Shown here piece after piece: positions 22,397 to 33,507 of a DNA stretch of 64,000 nt. The position numbers were made by a program, and so were the translations under genes. The first letter of the stretch is position 1; every line of letters begins with the position of its first letter. A model generated the notes under the pieces. The model was not told the origin of the DNA and did no database searches. It was given only the letters and a program-made list of their open reading frames with translations. Origin of the DNA: Blattamonas nauphoetae (Eukaryota > Preaxostyla > Oxymonadida); NCBI GenBank assembly GCA_033064195.1, contig JARBJD010000299.1, positions 1-64,000 of the forward strand, read 5' to 3'.

Positions 22397-23751
22397 GCTT
22401 TTTCTCCCTCTATGAGGCTTATCTCGTCGTTTGAATGGTGAAATTTAGGGTTTGATCATCCATTGAAAAGTATCATCGTTGAACTACTTCGAATTTTCTC
22501 CTAGTTGTTGGTTCATTAAATATTTGGAAAAAATTGTGGTGTCGAGAGATGAAATCACATAAACACTTGAGAGAGGACGATCAGCTGCAGAATCTTTGAG
22601 ATAGGATGAGACTGAACTTTTTGGTGTTCCATCTTCTTATTGGATCCTTCTGAGCACTTTGAACAGACAATACCTCAGAACAAGCTCTTTGTTGTGGTCT
22701 ATCAGAACCTCAGTGCCTTAATGAAGGACAGATTGAAGGAGAGAATCAATCCATATCTGGAGACCATTCAATGTTTGTCGCTCGCTTTGGCAAATCACTT
22801 TGGTTTCGAATTGTGCTTCTCTGAGGAACACTGGTGGTTGTTGACACGTAACACGCAGAAAGAAGAGCAGAGTCAACGAAGTGTTTCGAGTGATGATGGT
22901 CAGAGTGTTGTTGAGAGAAGAGGCAAAGTGAACATCCGACAGTGCTGGACGAAAAAGACTCAGTCAGGAGAGGATTGTTGGAGTCGAATGACAGTCAGCC
23001 TCGTCTGTCTATTGGTTCATGTTCTGTTGCCAGGGAAGACATCAAATCATCAGGCATGACTTAAGACTCCTTGCTGGTCGATCAAAAGGGTTCTGAGTTC
23101 TCTCCACCGGCCTGCATTTCCTTCAGACAACCACTGTCATCCATCGTGGAGGAGTGCCGAAGACACTTCGCACGTCCATCCATTTCAATTGCGAGGCTGA
23201 GCCTGAAACAAGGAGTGAAGACGACATGAGAGTGCGGAGACGAAATTGATGAAAGAAGAAGGCTTTTGTCAGACGGGTGAACAAATACGACAAGAAATTC
23301 ATTGGAAACGATGTTTCGTCAAATCAAAATCTTGTGGATGATTGAATGGAGGAAATGCAATCGTTGTTCATTTCGATTAGCTTCTTTTTACGGATTCGAG
23401 AGAATCTCAGAATGTGTGGGACTAGAAGAGTAAATAACTTCACCATACGCGTCAACAGAAGTCATTTCACTGTAATTTTGGATGAAGGAACAATGAGCGA
23501 GATTCGGCGTTACATATTGGATGATCATTCTTCAGGACGCAAAATATACGATTTGGCTGATATCTATGAGAAGATAATGTGATCAGTTGTTACTGAATAA
23601 GAGATATAGATAGTGCCACTTGAATTACCAAAGAAGAGCCGATGTGAGGCGAGAGAGAGTGTTACCCAGAACAAAATCCTTCCATCTTTGATGTTAGCGG
23701 ATCAGTCAACAAATCCCATAAACGAGACTTCCACTCTGTATCAGCAAGGCG
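22397..23751. other. Intergenic, no confident gene
   Basis: The frame 22640-23059 (plus) has some protein-like stretches (NLSALMKDRLKERINPYLE, LALANHFGFELCF) but starts with TTG and has no recognisable domain. 23346-23582 (plus) is a 78-codon frame from an ATG, also unrecognised. Either may be a decayed exon. Confidence 0.35.
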
Positions 23752-24110
23752 ATGATTTGGTATTTGGACTTCATTATGGATTCAGTCATTCCCTCTTGTG
23801 TTTCGTCAAGAATCCTTCGACAGTCGTTTCTCCTTCATTTCATCCCCGTCTCTCTTCTTCCGTCTCAGAATGCATTCTTTCAACACATCGTTTCCGAATT
23901 CCATGCAGCCAACGAAAGAACGAAGGAGAATCTCGTGTTGCAAGTGCGAGCGCAGATTGAGAAAGGTACAGTCTCTCCTCAACGACAATGCGACTTCTCT
24001 TTCCGCTTTTTTTGTTTTCAGATCGGGAGAGGATGCAGGAAGTGTGTGAGATCGGGATAAGAACTGGTTTTCTGACCGAATTGTGTCTGACGATGAGCTC
24101 GAACTGCTCC
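23752..24110 (+). CDS. Small helical protein, unknown, probably spliced
   Basis: The frame opens at an ATG at 23752 and gives FFQHIVSEFHAANERTKEN then LVLQVRAQIEK. A short intron (23966-24021, gtacag to ttttcag, 56 bases) would join this to DRERMQEVCEIGIRTGF in phase. The charged heptad-like sequence suggests a coiled coil. Neither the stop nor the family is clear; the end given is approximate. Confidence 0.35.
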
Positions 24111-24527
24111 CTCTATCTCCATGTGTGCTCACTCAATTTCATATTTTGTGCATATTCCCTTCCTTTATTGTTTCGATTATCTTCTTTTCCTTCAACTGAC
24201 ACTTTAATCGCCCTTTCCTTTCGATTCATTTTATCCTCTTTCAGGTCCTGTCCTCCTCTTTGATATCGTGCATGGTGACGTGTGCTGGCTTTCCGCACCG
24301 AATCCGTCCGAGTGATGTCATTCCGTCGCTCCTCGCACTCTCCGCTGTGTGTCCATTATTTTCCTCATCTCTCGTCCTTCCCTGCTCCTTTCTCCAATTT
24401 TGTTGATTCTTCTTCACTCTCAAACTGTCCAGAATTCAGATCAGACCATTTCCGTTCCAGTGACACGTGCCATCGGGTCTGAATTGTTTCGAACTCATTT
24501 TTCGTTTTGTTCCCGTTTCGTGATGCA

Positions 24528-25804
24528 GAGTGCTGTGCTCACGGAGTCTGTCGGCTGGCGAAGTGGAAGGCGTGCTGAGCGGGGGAGTGGTAGAGAGTGT
24601 GTGCGTGCGTGTGGTGTCTGCTGAGAGGAGGGAAGAGCAGGTTGCTGAACTTGGCGTTCTCGACGGGCTCTGTTCTGGTCTTCGCCGCTTCGTGCGAGAA
24701 AGAGGAAGGGAAAGCGAGGAGGGAGTCGGGAGGGGGCAGAAGAAGGAGGAAGAGAACGAGTTCTCGATTGTGTCTCGCTGCTCGTCGGCGCTGAACCTGA
24801 TCGAGATGACGCTGGGACAAGTGTGGGGAAGGGTGAGTGCGAGTGGGGAGGACGAAGAGGAGAGCGAGCGAGAAGAGGAGGGGAAGCGGAAGCTGGCCGA
24901 TGCTGTTGGAGGGATGCTGCTGACACACTTCCCACACACTCTGCAGCAACCAGCGAAGGAAGTGGGAGTGATTGGACTTGATTTGGGGAAGGAGAGAAAG
25001 CTGATGGAAGAGCGAGAGGATACGAGGAGGAAAGAGGCAGAAGCGAAAGAAAGGAAGATGGTTGAGGAAGCGGAACGAAAGGAGAAGGAGAGGGAAGCAG
25101 AATTCGCTCGAAGGATGGCAGAAGTGAATGAAAGGATGACAGAAGTCAACCAACACTTTGAAGACAACAAGAAACTGATTGAACGAGCGAAGGAAGTGGA
25201 AAGAGAAGAAAGGAGAAAAGAAGAAGAAGAAGAGAATGAGCGGAGGAGGAAGTGCAAAGAGGGAGCAGCTGCCATCGAATGGCCGAATCCGTCCCACTTT
25301 TCAGTTTCTGGGTCTGTTTTCACTCGAAAGACAGATTCGGGTTATAAATGCATTCTCACTCCCGAATTCGGAAAAGAAGTCGTCCGACTGACTTTCGTCC
25401 TTGAACAAGTCAACAACTGCATCGATGCTGGACTGTTCAGCTCAGCGCAGACAAAAACAGTGAAAGATGGAAAGCGAAATCTTACTTTAATCGATGGGGC
25501 TGGATGGGATCTGTACTGTCAGTACACTAGTAGAACTAACATCCACTCATCTTACACTGATCTCCCAAAAGGAGCAAGTGGACACCGGATTGTTGTGGAA
25601 GCAGATGGACGCGATGGAAAGAGGACGCTGCGACTTTCGCAAAATGGAACGATGCAGTCTTCGTTCTTCTCCAACATCCCCGTTCCATTCCGCTTTGCTG
25701 TGAATGTCTTCAAGCAGAACGATGCAGTCTCGATTGAAAAGCTGGAAGTTCTGAAGGAGCCGCAGATGGTTGGAGGAACGAACGAAATCAGGATGGACGG
25801 ATGA
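24528..25804 (+). CDS. Coiled-coil protein with SPRY-like C-terminus
   Basis: The exon probably starts at an acceptor (gatgcag) just before 24528, because the frame has no ATG there; upstream exons were not resolved. Residues 1-150 are helical and repeat-like. About residues 160-240 are a highly charged coiled coil (EERRKEEEEENERRRK). The last 170 residues form a beta-rich domain ending in RIVVEADGRDGKRTLRLSQN, SNIPVPFRFAVNVF and EPQMVGGTNEIRMDG. This looks like a SPRY/concanavalin-type fold. I recall this combination as an expanded family in oxymonads; its function is unknown, probably protein binding. The stop codon at 25802-25804 coincides with the start of a segment duplicated from 62023, so the original downstream sequence may have been replaced. 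Confidence 0.7.
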
Positions 25805-26230
25805 AATGGAACAAACGAGCACCTTGTTTGTGTTTCCTCTCCTTTCATGTTGTCCTCGAACACTGAAGTGATTGCCTTCCACAACCGATCGACGCTGCCG
25901 CTGGAAGGGGGATTCGCGATGAGCGAAGGGACGATGGAGTCGTTCCGCAGAGACGACTCGCCGTACCACGAGACGCTGCGGCGAGGGACGATGGACGATG
26001 CGAACTCGAGTCCGCGGTTCAGTCGGTCGAAGGGAGCAGGCCGGCCACCGCCAGACAACATGAATCAGCCAACAGCTGGCTGGAGGCCGCCGTCGATCCG
26101 TCTGTTTGTGCCTCAAGAGAGAGACATCGACATTGTGACGAACAAGACGGCGAAGACATTCATCCATCCGAATGGGTCGCCTCCCGCGATTCGGTCTCGC
26201 ACAGCTGGAGAATCTGTTCGGAATGATGTT
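25802..26230 (+). repeat. Duplicated gene fragment, copy of 62023-62451
   Basis: 429 bases align without a gap to 62023-62451, with about 20 differences counted by eye. About nine of these cluster in the last 20 bases (six) and the first 15 (three). The frame from 25847 to 26245 (132 codons) includes PYHETLRRGTMDDANSS and GWRPPSIRLFVPQERDI and is fully open. Within the shared exon most differences are silent. The copy also contains the presumed intron sequence of the parent gene, so it arose from DNA rather than from a spliced message. It could be transcribed as a downstream exon of the SPRY-like gene, or it may be a passive fragment. Confidence 0.85.
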
Positions 26231-26371
26231 GAAAAGAGAGGATAAAACTAACACTTCATAAATTCTCGTTTTTCTTCATTTTTTGCTTTTTCAACCATCC
26301 TTCATCATAATTCATGTGATCGTTCCACCGTTTCCACAGAATTGGTTCGCCCATCATTTTGTTTCATTCTC

Positions 26372-29151
26372 ATGTCAAACCGAATCCTGCCGTTATCCAC
26401 CTCTACATCTCGCCAACTGTGCTCAGGACAGGTTTTTCTGATTCGTTTCATAATCACACATTCATTTTAATCTCACATCATTCGCCACAACAAAACTATC
26501 AAAGATCATCTCATCTCCAGTTAGCATTGTCAAAGAACTTGTTGAAAATGTCTTGTTTCTTGCATTTTATCTGAATTTGTTTCAATATTTCTGTCACACT
26601 CAGGCGATCGATTCCAATGCCACGTCAATCGATATTTCTGTGAGCCAGGACTGCATGCAGTCGATTCGAGTGAAGGACAATGGGACCGGGATTAGCACCG
26701 AGGATTTCAATGTAATTTGTCAGCGATACACGACATCCAAAATCAGGGTCTGTTCTTTGTTCTCATTCTTCATGGACTCCTCCAGACTTACACAGATTTA
26801 TTCACAAGCACAACGTGTGACTGATCCCTCGTTCATTGGTTTCTGTTCCAATTTCCAGACACGGGTTCCGAGGTGAAGCGTTGTCATCGATCTGCGAGAT
26901 TGGAAATGTCACCATCTCTTCTCGGAAAGCAACATCCGATGATGACGATACCTCCCCTTCCATCGGATATTCAGTTCATTACAATCACGATGGATCAGCC
27001 AAGGAGTTTTCACTTGTTTTCTTTTCTTGTTCCAGACATCCAACACCTTGTGCGATCTCCTTCGGGACGACGATTGAAGTAACTGATATCTTTGCGGACT
27101 TTCCTGTTCGAAAGAAGGTTCTCTTCCCGTTTTTGATATTTTTTCGGAGTATTTCAGCACCCGCGCGGCAGAATTGGCGAGTCAGATCCAACAGCTCTTC
27201 ACTCACTACTCGCTTGTGCATGTCGGGATCCGCTTTGTCCTGTCCATCTCTCCCTCCATCCTGCTCCAGAAACCCTCTTCTGCCTCTCTTGAGGTGTCTT
27301 CCCATTCCTCCCTTCACACCCCTCCTCTCCTCGCTCCCTCAGGACGCAGCTTCCATCCTGTTTGGCTTTCCAACCGCCCAACACCTGCATCCCCTCGCCG
27401 TGTCGATTCCTTCGTGTTTGGACAGCACCGACACTTTCGCTGTTTGTGGCCTGACTCCGCTCCCACACGACAGTCTGCCTTTCTCCTCGTTCCTCTCCCA
27501 GCCTCGCCCCAAGTCTTCAGGAACACACCAGACATGCTCTTCCTCGTCCTGAACCGTCGGAGGGTCAGCTGGCGACGGTTTCTGAACGGCTTCGTCAACT
27601 TGGTCCGGCGCGCTTTCCCGCACGTGGAGCGAAAATACCCAGTTGCCTATGTGCACGTGACACTGCCATCCTCACTCTGCAACTGTCTGCTTCCCACTCC
27701 ATCCCTCCATTCTCTCCTCTCCTTCCTCTCTCACTCTCTCCTCTACTTCCTCTCACTCTCCTCTCCTTCGTTTCAGTGAACGTCTCGCCAGGCAAAGAGA
27801 CAGTGATCATCGCCGACGAAGACAAAGTGATCAAGACACTCCTCTCCTCCCTGTCGCCCCTCTTCCCGCCCTCCACCCCGCACTCCGACACTCCCACGCC
27901 GCGTTCCACCTCAACCGAGAACATCTCATTCGACCTCTTTCTGAGTCCGTCGCATCTCCACTTCGTCTCAAAGGACGACGACGACGACGAAGAGAATGGC
28001 CCGTCTCCGCTCTTCTCTCCTCGCTCTTCGTCGTCGCAATCGTTCGGAGACACACTCACCTCGCCCCGTCGCTCCCCTCCTCTCTCCTCGTCCGGAAACC
28101 CACATTCGTGTCGATCGCAGGAATCGAGTGTGGGTGGAAGGGGGTCGGCAGGTTCGTTCGTGTCTCTTCCAAAAATGAAGCAGCCCACACTCCAACTCGC
28201 TCGCGACGACTCCGACGACGAACAGGACGACGTGCCAGTCACAAAAATAAAGCGAGAGCTGACACGTGACGACTCGGAATCGGAATCGGAAGACGGAAAG
28301 ACAGTTCGAAGCACCGACGCGGCGAAGGAGAAGGACGAGGCCAGACCGCGGCCGAGGATTGGCTGGCTGAAGCACGCGAAGACGGTGGATGGGAGTCGGA
28401 TTGGGCCAGACTCGTTCCGAGCGGCGATGAAGCAGTGGCTGAGGAACGCGAGGGACGAGAAGGAAGAAGCGGTTTGTGTGGGAGTCGACGAGAGGGGCGA
28501 GTGGAGTGCTTGTGTTGCTCGTTCTTGTCTTGTTCTTCTCTTCGATGATTCTGTTCTGTTTTGTCTCAGCCATGTTCGTCGGTTCCGTTCCGAATTGTGG
28601 GGATGGCTGCTTCTTCCTCACTCCGCCTTCCCATCCTCTCCTTCGCCACTCCCAACACTCTCCCCGCCTCCCCGTTCGACCTCCCTCTCGACCAGCCGAC
28701 ACAGCCCTCCCTCGCCCAGCACGCCACACAACAGCAGCCTTCGCAATCCGAGTCGCTGCTGCTGTTTGTGTTCAACCCGTTTCGAGCGAGGGAGTTCGCT
28801 CGCGACGAAGGCAGAATGGAGAATGCTCAGCCGCTCGACGCTGTATTCGAAGGAGAGCGGGGAGACACGCCGAACGAAAGGAAAGGGAATGCGAAGGTGA
28901 CAGCAGACGAGGCGTTCGTGCTTCTGCAGAATCTTATCGGAACAGGGCAGGATGTTTGCTTGTCTGCTTCTCATCTTTTCTCAGCTCTCGTCTCTCCACT
29001 GTCGCCATGGGAATCCAGTTGTGTCTCCGATTCACCTCCTGAAGCAGTTTGCATCCTGATCTGCCTCTTTCAGACTGTCACCCACACCTGCTCCATGTTT
29101 GACACCCTGGACAGAGAGAAATTGGATTTCTCTCTCTGGAAAGGAAAATGA
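26372..29151 (+). CDS. PMS2: MutL homologue, PMS2 type, N-terminal ATPase clear
   Basis: Mismatch repair ATPase, expected to pair with MLH1 in the nucleus. Exon 1 starts at the ATG at 26372 (MSNRILPLS) and ends with the PMS2-type CSGQ at 26431. A 73-base intron leads to exon 2 (26505-26549, SIVKELVEN). A 54-base intron leads to exon 3 (26604-26747), with VKDNGTGI (ATP lid) and TSKI. Exon 26786-26814 gives TYTDLFTSTT, then 26859 onward HGFRGEALSSICEIGNVTIS and FGTTIEVTDIFADFPVRKK. A 32-base intron precedes YFSTRAAELASQIQQ. Later exons give LNRRRV and, after 27778, NVSPGKETVIIADEDKV, the end of the transducer domain. An acidic Ser-rich linker follows. I could not find the C-terminal endonuclease motif (DQHAxDE-like), and the exon structure after about 28470 is uncertain, so the 3' limit is approximate. 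Confidence 0.85.
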
Positions 29152-29451
29152 TGACTCTGATTGTCTTGTGTTTGCAGAGAACAGTACATAACTGAGAATG
29201 ATGCTTGCTGAAGACCCATCGATGAGTGTAAAGTGGGCTTCTTTTAATTGGAATGTCTACCTGGGCAGAAAATTTACGAAATATTCTGCCCATCTCCATT
29301 TTCTCACTTGAACTTGGAAAAAATCTTTGTTGAATCCAAAAATCGATCACTAATGTCTCTTTCTGGAGTGTTTGAAAATCTAAGGGATGATAAAACAAAG
29401 TTTTCAGAACTTCGAAATTCCCCATTATTCGAAAGTCAAGATCACAAACGA

Positions 29452-30330
29452 ATGACAGTGGAGCGGTCGAAACTCAGACTCTATTTCCCTCAATGGCAAG
29501 GCGCTACTTATGACAATCTGATGGCATGTGTACCGGAACTTTCGCGAGAGGAGGTGACAACAGGATATCACCTTGGCTCGCAACTTGTGAAGATGATGTT
29601 CCCGAAAGGGGACGGGAAAGAAGTGGAAGTTCCAGTTTCGTTGGATACGAAGGATGTTGCGACTGAGAAAGGAATATATGCTCGTAGTGCCCTTCTGAAG
29701 CAACACAAAGCAGCATTCGAAGTGCTTCGCCAAAACAACCCATCACACATTCTGGTGATGGGAGGGGAGTGCTCGACGAGTGTGGCGCCTTTTGGGTATC
29801 TGACAAAGAAGTACGAGAACGACGTGGCGTGTGTGTGGATTGACGCCCATCCCGACATCAACCTGCCGTTTGACGATTACACCGGCTTCCACGCGATGGC
29901 ACTGGCTCACATTTTGGGGATGGGTGACGAGGAGTTCCTGAGGGAGATGCCAGGGAAGCTGGCGGTGGACAAGGCGCTGGTTGTTGGTCTCCGCTCGATG
30001 GAGCCGAAGGCGAAGGAGCGGCAACCCGAAATTGGGCTGAAATCACTGTCGCCGGAAGAATACCGTGCGAACCCGACAAGCGTGTTGGAGTTTGTGAAAG
30101 GGACAGGCGCGAGGAAGGTGATGGTGCATCTGGACTTGGATGTGCTGGAGCCGACAGAGCTGGTGTGTGCTGTGGGGAGAGACGCGGACGGGATGCGGAT
30201 TGCGGAGGTGGCTGGGCTGATCAACACTCTCGCCGCCGAGTTCGACATGGTTGGACTGACCATCGCCGAACACATGCCAATTGTGGAGCTGAAGCTCCGA
30301 AGCATGCTGTCTCAATTGCCAACATTCTGA
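29452..30330 (+). CDS. Arginase/agmatinase family enzyme
   Basis: 292 residues from an ATG at 29452; the frame is open to 29248, but the extra stretch does not look coding. Ureohydrolases split a guanidino or formimino group with two manganese ions. The metal motifs are recognisable: VMGGECSTSVAPFG (usually GGDHS), WIDAHPDIN (DAHxDxN), GFHAMALAHILG and HLDLDVLEPTE. The first motif has Glu-Cys in place of Asp-His, so one metal position is altered; Cys at this position occurs in some family members, as I recall. Length is close to the family norm. Substrate cannot be assigned. In an anaerobic protist it might belong to arginine breakdown, but that is inference. No introns seen. Confidence 0.85.
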   Translation: MTVERSKLRLYFPQWQGATYDNLMACVPELSREEVTTGYHLGSQLVKMMFPKGDGKEVEVPVSLDTKDVATEKGIYARSALLKQHKAAFEVLRQNNPSHILVMGGECSTSVAPFGYLTKKYENDVACVWIDAHPDINLPFDDYTGFHAMALAHILGMGDEEFLREMPGKLAVDKALVVGLRSMEPKAKERQPEIGLKSLSPEEYRANPTSVLEFVKGTGARKVMVHLDLDVLEPTELVCAVGRDADGMRIAEVAGLINTLAAEFDMVGLTIAEHMPIVELKLRSMLSQLPTF

Positions 30331-30825
30331 TCTGTGTTGGGGAGTGCTCGCTTCTGTTTTTAATCTTTCTTTCCAACGCGTCTTTCTCACTCATCTCAAG
30401 TTTCTCTCTGAATTGTGGAAGTTTGTTCTCCGATGACTCATTTTGCATCTAAATCGATGTGAAACGGGGCACGAGTGGACTTTCTGGGCCAAAGGTGATC
30501 GAGGTGTGTTGTGACATTGTAGTTCATCGAGGCTATTCTCTCATAATAAATTGTCCAATATGGATGTGAACACGTTTTCTTTTCAAAATGTTGAGAATAC
30601 TGTCGAGATCGTCTCAGAGAATGTCACGATCATTCGATCGTGTTTGATGAGGTCGATCGGCGAACTATATCACTTCATCTTTACGCTTTCTTGATTCATT
30701 TCAACTTTATGTCTCGTATTTTCTTACAATTTTTCAAAACATAGCGATTGATCATGATGTATCGTGAAGTGACAATCTACTGCAGTTCTCCCTTCAAGAC
30801 ACCAATTTTTTGGAAGTGAACGTTA
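30331..30825. other. Intergenic, contains one half of a 19-base inverted repeat
   Basis: No gene seen. gtggactttctgggccaaa at 30475-30493 recurs inverted at 34828-34846, on the far side of the nested transposon and the tRNA-like cassette. Confidence 0.6.
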
Positions 30826-30902
30826 GTGTGTCCGAAAAGCCGGAATTTTTTAGAAAGCCGGATTCGTAACAGTAGAGGTGAAAGTTCGTAATTTTTACTC
30901 TG

Positions 30903-32281
30903 ATGAACGTAGACGTAAAAGCTGAGATTGTGCGCTTGTTTGCAGAGCAGGAGGGTCACGACGGTGCTAACCGAACAGAAATGATCTGTAGATTCCATTC
31001 ACAACACGATTTCCGGGCGAAAGACGTGATCGAGGCTCTTCACATCCCGAGATCGACCTTCTACGATGGGATGAAAACATTAAGGAAAGGATACACTCCC
31101 GGGAAGAGAGGGTCGCACTCGAAGCTTCGTGATGCGGAAGACAGCCTTTTAAAGAACTGGGTTGATGAGAGATGTCGTGCAGGTCGACTTCCAACACCGA
31201 ATGATGTGACGACGCAGGTATCCAGTTTTCTTCTATTCGTCTTCTCAGGCCAATACCATCCTCATCGAGCACAATCAAAACGAAAATCCTCCTCCTCAGC
31301 TCAGCAGAAGTTTCGGATACAATTTCTTGAATCGACAACCAAACGTCGAGATTGTCACGCCAACCAGTTTTAACATCTATCATGTCTGCAGCTGTACCAA
31401 ACCTTTCATTCGACCATGGTTCGATCGGCTTCGTCAATTCCTAGAAACTGTGCACATCCCCCCACACTTGTTCTTCAACATGGACGAAACCCATCTACAC
31501 ACCGTCGCCCACCTCACCCCAGAGGTCGCTACAACCACTCCTGATATCGACGCGGTCGTGCCCCTCTCCCCCACAATCCCAGGTGCCACCATTGTTTTCC
31601 TGGTCGCGGCGGATGGCGATGCAACATTGAAGTCGGTCATCCTTCCCACAGTCAACACTCCACCAGACCTAGTACCCTTCACCACTCCAACCCTCTCGTT
31701 TTATCCCATCGGACAACGGCATCTCAATCAGGAAACGTTCAAAATTACTTTCTATCGCAGATTATACCAGCAATCACGAACAAACGCAAAATATCCGCAA
31801 ACCCTCTCACCCACGCTCTCCTGTTACTTGACGGAGCACCATATCACAAACATGCCGAAGTGTTGAGGGCGGCGAAGGACAATCTCATCGACATTGTCTT
31901 TATCCCCCCAACACTTCCAGATTCACACAGCCGGTGGACCAATCCATCAACGCCACCTTCAGGAACGTCATTTCTCAGACTATTCCCGACCATCTCGCTG
32001 TCGCTGCAGCTGACCATCGTCAATCCTTCATGCAGACGTTCCTCCGGGCCACCGACTCAGCTCTCTCCCACCGCTCCATTCAGCATTCATTTTCAGTGTG
32101 CGGATTGCATCCGTTCAACTCACAGATTGGACTCAGTCGCGTTCCAGACACCATTCCTGACAATGTTCACCTCCAACCGAACCAACAACATCTTCTTACT
32201 CCTGATCTCAACTCACTCTTCCATCCAGCGTCCGATGATCTGGATGATCTTTTCCTTCCTGGACGGATCCCACACGCATGA
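30903..32281 (+). CDS. Pogo-like DDE transposase with a 31-base intron
   Basis: Starts at the ATG at 30903 (MNVDVKAEIVRLFAEQEG). The N-terminal helix-turn-helix includes IEALHIPRSTFYDGMKTL. The catalytic core follows the DDE_1 pattern: FFNMDETHLHT (first Asp), LLLLDGAPYHKHAEVLRAAK (second Asp), PPNTSRFTQPVDQSINATF (third Asp). A short intron at 31218-31248 (gtatcc to tctcag) joins TTQ to ANTILIEHNQ in phase. After it the frame is open to the first Asp, then two frame changes occur, one upstream of LLLLDG and one at the run of six C near 31908. The three catalytic residues survive, but the gene as sequenced is broken or has base-run errors. The stop is the TGA at 32279-32281, just before the hAT insertion. 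Confidence 0.85.
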
Positions 32282-32837
32282 ATCACTTTATTATATATCA
32301 CACACTCATACATTTGTTCTTAATAGTCGTTTGAGAATTCAAAGTAGGCTTGGCTGACCGGCACTGACCGGTCAGTTTTCACCGAAAAGTACTGACGGTC
32401 ACTGACCGGAGGTATTTCGGAACCCATACTTGGGAGTTACCATTTCTCCGAAGTGAATTCAACTTGAACTGAAAAGTGAATAAATGACGTGAGAACCAGT
32501 GTATTTTCTTCTTGAAATAAAATGCTGGCATTATTATCATATCAATCACGTGATTTCACTCTTATATTCAGCTATTGTGTTACCTGAACATCGAGCGAAA
32601 AATAGTTATGGGGATGTGATCAGACCGATTGATCCTCTCTCACTGAAATGATTCTCGCGGCGAGTCTTCCCTTCTTTGAATGACTCTGTTGTCGGTTGGA
32701 CACATCATTATAGCCAGTATTTTCCCCATCTTTGATATCATGTGACTTTTTCAATTACCCTCTATTCCCTTCATACAGCTATACTGTGGCTTGTTCCCGA
32801 TTTCTATCTCTCCATTCACACTTGCAATCATTGAATA

Positions 32838-33077
32838 TTGATCAAGTGCCATCCATGTTGTGTTTTTCGACATATCAAGTATGAGAAATGGAACTCGTTT
32901 GACGTCACTGAGTCATGTCGATGCATTGGAGGAACCAGGTACTTCAATGACATAATTCGGGCAAACACTCCATCTTCTGAACACGTCCCTCGCCTGTCTG
33001 CTCTTCAGAAGCTCTTTGGGAGCGAAGAAGCAGCGTGTGAAATAGCATTGGACACGGCTGAGCAAACACAATTGTGA
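32838..33077 (+). pseudogene. Host-like gene fragment inside hAT copy 2
   Basis: The second half of this frame (GGTRYFNDIIRANTPSSEHV, then LQKLFGSEEAACEIALDTA) has clear protein character and ends in TGA. The first half is Cys-rich and less convincing. The parent gene is not recognised. Confidence 0.4.
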
Positions 33078-33299
33078 AACTTTTCGCACAAAGATATATG
33101 ATGTGGAATGGAGATGAGAGGGAAAAGGATCGAGTATGTTCTCCTTTTCTTTATTTTTCCTGTCTAACTTTTCTCATTCTCAAAAGATTGCCCACAGCGT
33201 GGTAATGAATACAAAACAAGGTTGTGCCACTCACCCACTCCACCGTATGACATGAAGTGTTCAGACTTGTTTTGGGGGAGTTCGACTGGCTGTCCACAA

Positions 33300-33507
33300 A
33301 ACCTGGCAATTGAAGATGACAACACGATCGCTCCAACCGCCCTGACTCGAGTGTGTTCAATTCCCGTCCTTTTCATTTCTGTTTTCTGTTCAGTCTGACG
33401 CGTCGTGCATTGTCTTTCGGTTTGAGCTGGCCGGATATCACGCCGACGACATCCAAGTGGCGATTGTCGACGATGGTTTGTCTGTCGAAGAAATGAAGAG
33501 AAATTGA
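33300..33507 (+). pseudogene. Captured Hsp20/p23-like exon pair inside hAT copy 2
   Basis: An exon ending at 33351 (LAIEDDNTIAPTALTR) and a 42-base intron (33352-33393, gtgtgttc to ctgttcag) lead in phase to CIVFRFELAGYHADDIQVAI and VDDGLSVEEM, then a stop at 33505. The pattern (hydrophobic-FELAGY-x-DDI-x-V) matches the alpha-crystallin or CS type beta-sandwich start. Only part of a domain is present. Intron retention points to DNA-level capture. The family call is by eye and moderate. Confidence 0.45.

Noticed and set aside
24436-25323. Long Ser-rich minus-strand frames opposite the SPRY-like gene
   Set aside because: Antisense shadow of a Glu/Lys/Arg-rich coiled coil.
27595-28729. Minus-strand Ser/Arg-rich frames opposite the PMS2-like linker
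   Set aside because: Antisense shadow of acidic Ser-rich coding sequence; no domain content.
29248-29451. Upstream ATG at 29248 as start of the arginase-family gene
   Set aside because: The extra residues do not resemble the family, and the stretch contains a likely untranslated or intronic sequence. The ATG at 29452 gives the normal length.
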